Source: Caldilineaceae bacterium
GTDB lineage: Bacteria > Chloroflexota > Anaerolineae > Caldilineales > Caldilineaceae
Assembly: GCA_019637645.1 (NCBI GenBank)
Contig: JAHBVH010000077.1
Coordinates: forward strand, 1-39,583
Reading direction: 5' to 3'
Length of the DNA: 39,583 bases
Positions within the stretch are counted from its first letter, which is position 1, and each line of letters begins with the position of its first letter. Below, in pieces: positions 33,879 to 39,583 of the stretch. The notes under the pieces are model-generated. The model saw nothing but the letters and a program-made list of their open reading frames with translations, had not been told where the DNA came from and searched no databases. A program made the translations under genes and the position numbers.

Positions 33879-33899
33879 CTCAATATTAAGGAGTTTTTA

Positions 33900-35489
33900 A
33901 TGAACTTTCGCAATAGACTTATTCCCCTTCTTACCCTACTGTGGCTACTCACCGCTTGTGCGGTGGCCCCCTCCAATGATAGCCCAGCCCCAGCCGCACA
34001 ACCAGCTGCCCTCACGCCCGCGGCTGATCAGGCATTGATCGTCGGATTGCCGTCGGACAACTTTCGGACAGACGAGCGGGCCAACCTGGGGATGTATTAC
34101 ACCGGTATCTATGATGTGCTGGTACGTATGACTCCTGATTATCAATTGATCCCAATGTTGGCTACTGAGTGGGAATTTGTCGAGCCCAACACTTGGCGCT
34201 TTATCCTGCGCCAAGGCGTTACCTTCCATGATGGCCAGCCCTTTACGGCAGCGGCGGTCAAAGCGACGATGGATCGCCTCGCGGCGATTGGGAGCAATAG
34301 TGCCCAGCTAGGCCCCGATTCCACTCAAATTATTGATGACTATACTGTGGAGATCACGCCAACGACACCCAATCGTCGGCTTCTGCAACAACTCGCCCAT
34401 CCCAGCTACAGCATCATCGCCCCTGGCAGTGATCCCGCCACTCAGCCGATCGGGACGGGCTCGTTTAAGTTTGTTGACTATGTCAAGGGTGAACATCTGA
34501 TGATTGAGCGTAATCCTGACTACTGGGGTACGGTTCCTACCCTTTCGAAGATTACCTTCCGCTTTATCCCTGATAATAATACCCGTGTTTTGGCCTTACA
34601 AGCCGGTGAGATCCACCTAGCCTATAACGTCCCCCGCGAAGTGGCTGGCACCCTTGCTGAGACCGACGGGCTGACCGTTGCCACCTCACCGGTCGGCGCG
34701 TATGAGGCGATCTATGTCAATGTCCATGGCGAAGAGCCCTATACCATCGGTCAGGAGCCGGCGGTGCGTGCCGCGTTGGCCCATGCGATTGATGAGTCCA
34801 CCATTGTCAACGATGTGTGGCTAGGCAACGCCGAGATCAACACGTCGATGATTCCTGTCCGCATCTTGGGCGATGCTGCCCAAATCGTCCAGGGAACGCC
34901 CTATGATCCCTCCGCAGCGCAACAACTTTTGGAAGAGGCTGGCTGGGTCGATGCGGATGGCGACGGGGTGCGTGAAAAAGAGGGTCGTCCCCTCCAATTG
35001 GTGATGGTTGTCGGCTATCCGATCCCTGAAATTCACCAGCCCTTGCCCGAGATCGTCCAAGCACAGCTACGGGCTGTCGGTATTGATCTCAAGATTGAGA
35101 CTACGCCCGACACAGCCAGCTATGAAGCGCGCTTGGAATTGGGCGAAGGTGATCTGTGGGTCGAGATCGGTAACCAGAACGACGCGAATCCTTGCTTCTT
35201 GCCCGGAGGACTTTTCTATTCTAAGAGTACCTGGGGTGCCTATCCCCGCCTCTTTGCGCCGGGGGCAGAGTTTGATACCTATCTAGAGGCATGTCAATCT
35301 GCGGTGACAGTCGAGGAAGTGAAACAGAATGCTGCTGAAGCCATGCGTGTGGTGATCGACCAGGAGAAGATTGTCTTGCCGGTGGCGGGTATTTTCAATA
35401 TCTATGGCCTCTCGACCAAAGTGCAGGGCTTTGCCGCGCATCCCTCTGGTGTCAACCAGCGTTGGGAAGAGCTCTTTCTCAGCGAGTAA
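33900..35489 (+). CDS. ABC transporter substrate-binding lipoprotein, family 5 (peptide/nickel type)
   Basis: A 529-residue lipoprotein with lipobox LLTAC near residue 17 and the family-5 fold: LATEWEFVEPNTWRFILRQGVTFHDGQPFTAAAV, GTGSFKFVDYVKGEHLMIERNPDYWG and RAALAHAIDES. ATG 33900 has AAGGAG at 6 bases. Family members bind peptides, nickel complexes, opines or sugars. The neighbouring copper and cobalt genes make a metal chelate possible, but no nickel-specific residues can be argued from the sequence. It is separated from the permeases by 409 bases of repeats. Confidence 0.85.
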   Translation: MNFRNRLIPLLTLLWLLTACAVAPSNDSPAPAAQPAALTPAADQALIVGLPSDNFRTDERANLGMYYTGIYDVLVRMTPDYQLIPMLATEWEFVEPNTWRFILRQGVTFHDGQPFTAAAVKATMDRLAAIGSNSAQLGPDSTQIIDDYTVEITPTTPNRRLLQQLAHPSYSIIAPGSDPATQPIGTGSFKFVDYVKGEHLMIERNPDYWGTVPTLSKITFRFIPDNNTRVLALQAGEIHLAYNVPREVAGTLAETDGLTVATSPVGAYEAIYVNVHGEEPYTIGQEPAVRAALAHAIDESTIVNDVWLGNAEINTSMIPVRILGDAAQIVQGTPYDPSAAQQLLEEAGWVDADGDGVREKEGRPLQLVMVVGYPIPEIHQPLPEIVQAQLRAVGIDLKIETTPDTASYEARLELGEGDLWVEIGNQNDANPCFLPGGLFYSKSTWGAYPRLFAPGAEFDTYLEACQSAVTVEEVKQNAAEAMRVVIDQEKIVLPVAGIFNIYGLSTKVQGFAAHPSGVNQRWEELFLSE

Positions 35490-35603
35490 CTGACGAACGA
35501 GGAGCAGAGCTGTCAGCTTTTTATGAAAAGTAAGCCGTTAAATCGGCACATGGAGCCCCGGCTAAAGCCGCACCCAAGGTCACCCGTGGCCGGGTGGTCG
35601 TTT

Positions 35604-35763
35604 ATGAAGATTACCCATTACATTCGGTAAACTAGCGCTGATTTCAATCAGCACCTGCTCGGTCAAACTGTGCTAAAGCGCGCTAGTAAGGTCTACCGAT
35701 TTAATTTCTTACCCTTCATAAGCGCACTAATGAGCTCTACCGCTTTCATGGCTTACCCTTCAT
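35604..35763. repeat. ~116-bp repeat, copy A, plus a duplicated 33-bp tail
   Basis: ATGAAGATTACC at 35604 to TTACCCTTCAT at 35719 matches 38278-38392 at roughly 80% by eye, in the same orientation. The two ends are themselves near-inverted (ATGAAG...TTCAT). An internal 6-bp hairpin CTGATT/AATCAG is present. The last 33 bases are repeated again at 35731-35763. The rest of the 35490-35898 gap holds no supported gene. Confidence 0.8.
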
Positions 35764-35793
35764 GAGCCACGGTACCGATGAGCCACGGTACCG
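35762..35793. repeat. 16-bp tandem duplication
   Basis: ATGAGCCACGGTACCG occurs at 35762-35777 and again at 35778-35793 with no mismatch. It abuts the duplicated tail of repeat copy A, so the whole 35604-35793 segment appears to have grown by local duplication. Confidence 0.9.
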
Positions 35794-35898
35794 ATTTACT
35801 TGCCTAACTCTGAGCAAAAGCTGACCGCTCACTCTTCCGTTATGCGGCTAGTGTCTGATCCTGCCGCCAAGCGGACTTAACAAAAGGGCAATGATGTA

Positions 35899-36840
35899 AT
35901 GACAGCGATGATTGGCAAACGGCTAGTGGCATTGATTCCTGTTTGGTTGGGTATTACGCTATTGGCCTTTAGCTTGGGCCGTCTGGCCCCCGGCGACCCG
36001 GCCTATCTGATTGCCGCCCAACAGAGTGATGGTCCACCGCCTACGGCCTTGGTGGAACAGATTCGCCAGGAAAAGGGGCTTACCCAACCCTGGTTAGTCC
36101 AATATGCTCGCTGGGTGGGACAAGTCTTGCAAGGTGATTTGGGTGTTTCGTATAAAAGTGGCGGGCCTATTCGCACGGAACTCTATCAACGTTTTCCGGC
36201 CACGTTAGAATTAACTTTCGGTGGGTTGCTGGTTGCCATTGGCCTGGCTTTGCCCTTGGGAATGGCCGCCGCGGTCTATCGCGGGTCATTGATCGACCAC
36301 TTTTCCCGCGTGCTGGCCCTAGTGGGTGCTTCGTTGCCGAGTTTTTGGCTGGCTTTTCTGCTCATTATCCTATTCGCCGTCGAATGGAAGCTGTTGCCGG
36401 TCGCCGGACGCAGCAGCACACGTCATCTTGTGCTACCGGCGCTGGCGCTGGGCTTGGGCATTGCTGCGCCCCTCATGCGGCTGACCCGTTCCAGCTTATT
36501 AGAGGTACTGGGGCAGGATTATATCCGCACGGCGCGTGCCAAAGGGCTAGAGCGGCGCCGGGTGCTCATCGGCCATGCGCTGCGCAACGCTTTGATTCCC
36601 GTGGTCACCGTCATCGGCATGAGTGTGGGACATCTGTTGGGTGGTTCAGTGATCATCGAGACGATCTTTGCGTGGCCGGGCATCGGCAAATTACTCATTG
36701 ATGGTATCGCCAATCGCGACTATCCTTTGATTCAAGCCTATGTACTCTTGATGGGAACCTTTTTTATTTTGATTAACCTAGGGGTCGATCTACTTTATCT
36801 CTGGCTTGACCCGCGCATTCAAGCGGAGTCAAGTCAATGA
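35899..36840 (+). CDS. ABC transporter permease, DppB/NikB type
   Basis: A 313-residue inner-membrane protein. The N-terminus ALIPVWLGITLLAFSLGRLAPGDP, the WVGQVLQGDLGVSYKSG segment, the coupling loop DYIRTARAKGLERRRVLIGHALRNALIP, and FAWPGIGKLLIDGIANRDYPLIQ are all standard for the family. ATG 35899 or 35908 could start it. It overlaps the next permease gene by 4 bases (ATGA). Partner ATPases of the DppD/DppF type are not within the window. Confidence 0.9.
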   Translation: MTAMIGKRLVALIPVWLGITLLAFSLGRLAPGDPAYLIAAQQSDGPPPTALVEQIRQEKGLTQPWLVQYARWVGQVLQGDLGVSYKSGGPIRTELYQRFPATLELTFGGLLVAIGLALPLGMAAAVYRGSLIDHFSRVLALVGASLPSFWLAFLLIILFAVEWKLLPVAGRSSTRHLVLPALALGLGIAAPLMRLTRSSLLEVLGQDYIRTARAKGLERRRVLIGHALRNALIPVVTVIGMSVGHLLGGSVIIETIFAWPGIGKLLIDGIANRDYPLIQAYVLLMGTFFILINLGVDLLYLWLDPRIQAESSQ

Positions 36841-37709
36841 GCCTTGCGATCAAAGCGCAACGTCGCCCCGTAGGCTTATTAGCGCGATTAGGGTGGAGTG
36901 GACAAGTCGGGCTTTTGATTATCCTTGTCTTTACGCTCATGGGCCTCAGTAGCTCTTGGATCGCACCCCATGATCCAGCCATCATTGCCCCTGCGCACAG
37001 CTTTAGCGCGCCTAGTTGGGACTATCCTCTGGGAACCGATAACTTGGGACGCTGCCTATTAAGCCGCTTGCTATATGGTACCCGCCTCTCTCTGGGAACA
37101 GCTGCGCTGGCGACATTAATCATTACGGTGCTGGGGGTGACAGTGGGAGCTATTAGCGGCTATTATGGTGGCTGGCTGGATGGCGTACTGATGCGGTTGG
37201 TTGATATTCTATTGGCTTTCCCCAGTTTGATCATTGCGTTGGCGATTGTTGGCACATTAGGGCCTGGCCTTGTGAATGCCATGATTGGGCTGGTCTGTGT
37301 CTGGTGGGTTGGCTATGCGCGCATTCTGCGTGGCCTGGTGTTGGCCTGTCGTACCCAGCCCTACGTAGAGGCGGCCCATGCCTTGGGGGCAGGCCACGGA
37401 CGTATCCTCTGGCGTCATATCCTGCCTAATGTTGTCTCGCCTGTGCTTGTCCTGGTGACCTTGGAATTGGGGCAATTGATCCTCGCGTTGGCGGGGCTCA
37501 ACTTTTTGGGCTTGGGCGCCCAGCCGCCGACACCCGAGTGGGGCAGCATGCTCAACGCCGGACGGCCCTTTCTCCAGACTGCACCCCAGTTGATGATCTA
37601 TCCCGGTGTCACCATTGCCATCGTCGTGCTCGGCTTTAATCTCTTGGGCGACAGCCTGCGCGATCTGCTCGATCCCTATCTGCGGGGCAAGGGCGCGCTA
37701 GGGGCATAA
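36837..37709 (+). CDS. ABC transporter permease, DppC/NikC type
   Basis: A 290-residue permease partner with DYPLGTDNLGRCLLSRLLYGTR near residue 60, VDILLAFPSLIIALAIV, the coupling loop YVEAAHALGAGHGRILWRHILPNV and the C-terminal PTPEWGSMLNAGRPFL. Six helices are predicted. The ATGA overlap couples it to the upstream permease. Downstream comes a small membrane protein gene rather than the usual ATPase genes. Confidence 0.9.
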   Translation: MSLAIKAQRRPVGLLARLGWSGQVGLLIILVFTLMGLSSSWIAPHDPAIIAPAHSFSAPSWDYPLGTDNLGRCLLSRLLYGTRLSLGTAALATLIITVLGVTVGAISGYYGGWLDGVLMRLVDILLAFPSLIIALAIVGTLGPGLVNAMIGLVCVWWVGYARILRGLVLACRTQPYVEAAHALGAGHGRILWRHILPNVVSPVLVLVTLELGQLILALAGLNFLGLGAQPPTPEWGSMLNAGRPFLQTAPQLMIYPGVTIAIVVLGFNLLGDSLRDLLDPYLRGKGALGA

Positions 37710-37745
37710 TCTATTTTACCTTTCACGCTTCACAGAGGAATCACA

Positions 37746-38288
37746 ATGACTGTTCTACGTCGGGTATTCAAGGCGATCTGCATTGTGGGTACTTTGCTCT
37801 TCATCTCCGCTGGCGTCAGCGCGGCGGGGCGTGCCGATCTGCTCACCGTTGTCGCGCTCCCCATGGCCCTGTTGCTAATGATGGTGTGGCGGCTGCTTGG
37901 CCCCCGCGCCGAATTGGTGGCCTGGACGCTCTTGGTGCTCTGGCTGGGGCTGACCTATGTCAACCCTGCCGATGCTGCTACATTGCCCAGGGAACTCGCT
38001 GTCGCCGCGAGCTATGCCCTGCTGGCAGCATTAGGCTTGTTTGTCTCCCCCTGGTTCCTCGCGGTCGGATTGGTGGCGCATATCGGCTGGGACTTTGTGC
38101 CGCGTGAATTGCCCACCCACCTCCACGATCTGCCCACCGCTTGCCTGATCTATGACGGTGTGTTGGCGATTTACGGTGGATGGCAAACTTATACCGGACG
38201 CTGGACACCCCTCCGCCTAAAGGGTAAGGCCCCGCCGGTGTCCGGCACAGCCACCGTACATCGTAGCACCTGGCCTGATGAAGATTAA
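37746..38288 (+). CDS. Small membrane protein, DUF6010-like
   Basis: A 180-residue protein with a hydrophobic N-terminus and about five helices. The C-terminal half has a conserved-looking VAHIGWDFVPRE, LPTHLHDLP and ACLIYDGVLAIYGG, resembling DUF6010-type proteins with polar His/Trp/Asp/Cys residues near membrane ends. Assignment to that family is from memory of its pattern and is tentative. GAGGA precedes ATG 37746. The last four codons and the stop lie inside repeat copy B, so the natural C-terminus may have been replaced by repeat sequence. Function unknown; it follows the permeases by 36 bases. Confidence 0.65.
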   Translation: MTVLRRVFKAICIVGTLLFISAGVSAAGRADLLTVVALPMALLLMMVWRLLGPRAELVAWTLLVLWLGLTYVNPADAATLPRELAVAASYALLAALGLFVSPWFLAVGLVAHIGWDFVPRELPTHLHDLPTACLIYDGVLAIYGGWQTYTGRWTPLRLKGKAPPVSGTATVHRSTWPDED

Positions 38289-38392
38289 CCATTACATTCG
38301 GTAAACCAGCGTCGATTGCAATCAGCACTGCTTGGTCAAGCTGCGCTAAAGCGTACGAGTGAGCTCTACCGCTTGCTTTTCTTACCCTTCAT
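38278..38392. repeat. ~115-bp repeat, copy B
   Basis: This matches 35604-35719 in the same orientation, starting ATGAAGATTAACC and ending TTACCCTTCAT. The first 11 bases encode the end of the preceding gene (its TAA is 38286-38288). With copy A it brackets the two permease genes and the small membrane protein gene. No open frame runs through it. Confidence 0.8.
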
Positions 38393-38472
38393 CAGGCTGG
38401 TATTGGCTGCGGCGCAACCTGTGAGTTAGCTGTTACGCCTACGTATGATCAACAAGAGAGGTGATGGTCCTA

Positions 38473-38934
38473 ATGACAACCGCCCTGACGGAAATCTACA
38501 ATTTTCTGCCCATTGATGCCCAATGGTCAACGGCCGGTCAGCCAACCGTTGACCAATTTGCTGCCCTGAAAGCAGCGGGCTACACAGTGATCATCAACTT
38601 AGGGATGCCCGATTCGCCGCGGGCAGTCGCCAACGAAGGAGATGTGGTGGCCGCGCTGGGGATCGACTATGTAGCCATCCCGGTGGTGTGGGAAACGCCA
38701 ACCACGGCCGATCTGGCGGCCTTCTTCGCGGCGATGACAGCTAACCAGGCGAAGAAACGCTTTGTCCACTGCATTGCCAACATGCGCGTCTCGGCCTTTA
38801 CCTTTCTCTATCGGGTATTGGTGCTTGGGGTGCCGATCGACGAAGCGCGCCAACTGCTGCATGAGATTTGGGAACCGAACCCGATTTGGCAGCACTTTAT
38901 TGATGAGCAATTAGCGCATTGGCCGTCGCGATAA
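38473..38934 (+). CDS. Protein tyrosine/dual-specificity phosphatase-like protein
   Basis: A 153-residue soluble protein of the DSP/BLH-like phosphatase group. It opens with IYNFLPIDAQWSTAGQPTVDQFAALKAAGYTVIINL as in this family. The active-site loop is VHCIANMRVSAF, that is HC-X4-R, one residue shorter than classical HC-X5-R and matching the BLH-type subgroup. GMPDSP near residue 45 may contain the general acid. GTG 38461 and ATG 38464 are other possible starts; AGAGGTG near 38455 fits ATG 38473. Substrate unknown. Confidence 0.78.
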   Translation: MTTALTEIYNFLPIDAQWSTAGQPTVDQFAALKAAGYTVIINLGMPDSPRAVANEGDVVAALGIDYVAIPVVWETPTTADLAAFFAAMTANQAKKRFVHCIANMRVSAFTFLYRVLVLGVPIDEARQLLHEIWEPNPIWQHFIDEQLAHWPSR

Positions 38935-38941
38935 GATCCGA

Positions 38942-39357
38942 TCAACCAAAGCGATCAATCGGATAGATTTTGCGCCCGAGCTTATGAAACGGGAGGGTTC
39001 CCGTATCGGGGCTGTGAACGCTGGGTTCGGAGACGACATGGATCGCCCCAGCCCACGGTTCAAATGCGGCGCGGAAATGGGCCGCGGACTTCACCGCGAT
39101 ATAGCGCATCTTCTTCGGGCAAGCCCCAGGGTGCGGGCAAAGGCCGTGTCCAACGGCTGTTCACGGCCACTGGTCACAATGACATGGAGCCCACCTTGCC
39201 GGATATGGGCCGAAGGGCTCAACGTACTTTCGAGCCCAGCAAAGAAGGGGATCGTCGCCCCCACCCCTGCTTGGTGACACTGTTCCGCGGCTTCGGGATC
39301 AAAGATGTAGAGCACACAAGCATCGTCTAACCCGGCTTCGATAAAGGTGCGTAACAC
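38942..39357 (-). pseudogene. Truncated and frameshifted MlrC/M81-family C-terminal fragment
   Basis: Read on the minus strand from GTG 39357, the frame gives IEAGLDDACVLYIFDPEAAE and HQAGVGATIPFFAGLES, the C-terminal domain of MlrC-type (M81) metallopeptidases. This frame stops at 39091. The continuation, MRYIAVKSAAHFRAAFEPWA, followed by LPFHKLGRKIYPID, is in another frame, ending at TGA (38942-38944). The shift is near 39112-39125. The N-terminal two thirds, including the usual DNPGGG motif, are missing; a stop lies just upstream. It is a remnant, not a working gene, unless the frameshift is a sequencing error in an already truncated copy. Confidence 0.75.
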
Positions 39358-39458
39358 TAGGATTGTACGTGGCCGCTAGGGAAGCCGACAAACCCTGTGA
39401 GAAAACATGAAAACGCTGCGGGAAAAATTACAGCGTTTCTCGTTAGCGCCTAAAAGCT

Positions 39459-39487
39459 TTGTAGCTTACGGCCAAGTTGGGTATACT
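39459..39487 (+). promoter_or_regulatory. Sigma70-like promoter near the right edge
   Basis: TTGTAG 39459-39464, 17-base spacer, TATACT 39482-39487. The transcript would start about 39494 and run off the window. Upstream, AAACGCTG 39411-39418 pairs with CAGCGTTT 39431-39438. No gene of any length follows within the window; a short GTG frame ends at a TGA near 39565. Confidence 0.45.
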
Positions 39488-39583
39488 GTAGGCTTCGTGT
39501 TTCGTGTGGAAGCTCTGATCGTCAACGGTACCAGCGCCGGCCAAGCGTCTTTGCGGTTGCCGTGACCTTTAGCCACTTGTAGA

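Noticed and set aside
33900..37709. Calling the importer a nickel system (nikABC)
   Set aside because: Family-5 importers transport many substrates; no nickel-specific residues, NikR gene or nickel enzyme genes are visible.
39061..39330. Plus-strand open frames at the right end
   Set aside because: They lie opposite the MlrC remnant, whose minus-strand translation has clear family motifs.

Overview
The window is about 39.6 kb of moderately GC-rich bacterial DNA. Almost every gene is on the + strand; the one exception is a decayed gene at the right end. Several signs point to a Chloroflexota bacterium, probably Anaerolineae/Caldilineae-like: the secreted-protein C-terminus 'LYLPLV', LplABC-type sugar transporters, ferredoxin-fused cobalamin enzymes, and many small palindromic and heptanucleotide repeats. 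This assignment is an inference from protein style, not from a marker gene.

Region 1 (1-8692) is corrinoid uptake. It starts with the tail of a BtuF-like binding protein, followed by btuC and btuD. Two exported proteins come next, each with a DUF4430-like beta domain, the fold that forms the C-terminal half of animal intrinsic factor and transcobalamin. The first also has an alpha/alpha-toroid with DGG(W/F) repeats, so it carries both halves of a transcobalamin in reversed order. The second is anchored by a C-terminal membrane helix and overlaps (ATGA) an ECF transporter S component, which is followed by EcfT and a double-ATPase EcfA. This looks like an ECF cobalamin transporter with its own surface capture proteins, and it is the most striking system in the window.

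Region 2 (8693-20741) is a cobalamin operon. It has a candidate sigma70-like promoter, a cobalamin riboswitch with an expanded AT-rich arm, and an intrinsic terminator. The genes are cobN, a SAM methyltransferase, a cobD-type aminotransferase/decarboxylase, a second btuF, cobB/cbiA, cbiB and cobO. CobN and CobO both carry an N-terminal thioredoxin-like [2Fe-2S] ferredoxin domain. Heptamer repeats of the CAATGAC type lie at three gene starts. Together these genes cover cobalt insertion, a,c-amidation, adenosylation and aminopropanol attachment; no early corrin-ring or CobS/CobT genes are present here.

Region 3 (20742-26976) holds a neutral-ceramidase-like hydrolase and a FadR/GntR regulator with a good promoter and palindromic operator. 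A carbohydrate ABC importer (two permeases and a lipoprotein) completes it.

Region 4 (26977-33748) holds an ATP-grasp enzyme, a small membrane protein and a copper module. The copper module is an MbnP-like lipoprotein, an MbnH-like di-heme enzyme fused to a membrane domain, a PepSY membrane protein and a PCu(A)C copper chaperone. Palindromes with the core ACCTGTCAGGT recur through it.

Region 5 (33749-39583) is a family-5 (peptide/nickel-type) ABC importer: a binding protein, then two permeases, then a small DUF6010-like membrane protein. The permease block is bracketed by two copies of a ~115-bp repeat, one of which supplies the last codons of the membrane protein. A CX4R phosphatase-like gene follows, then a truncated, frameshifted MlrC/M81 pseudogene on the minus strand and a promoter-like site at the edge. 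No tRNA, rRNA, CRISPR array or transposase gene was recognised.
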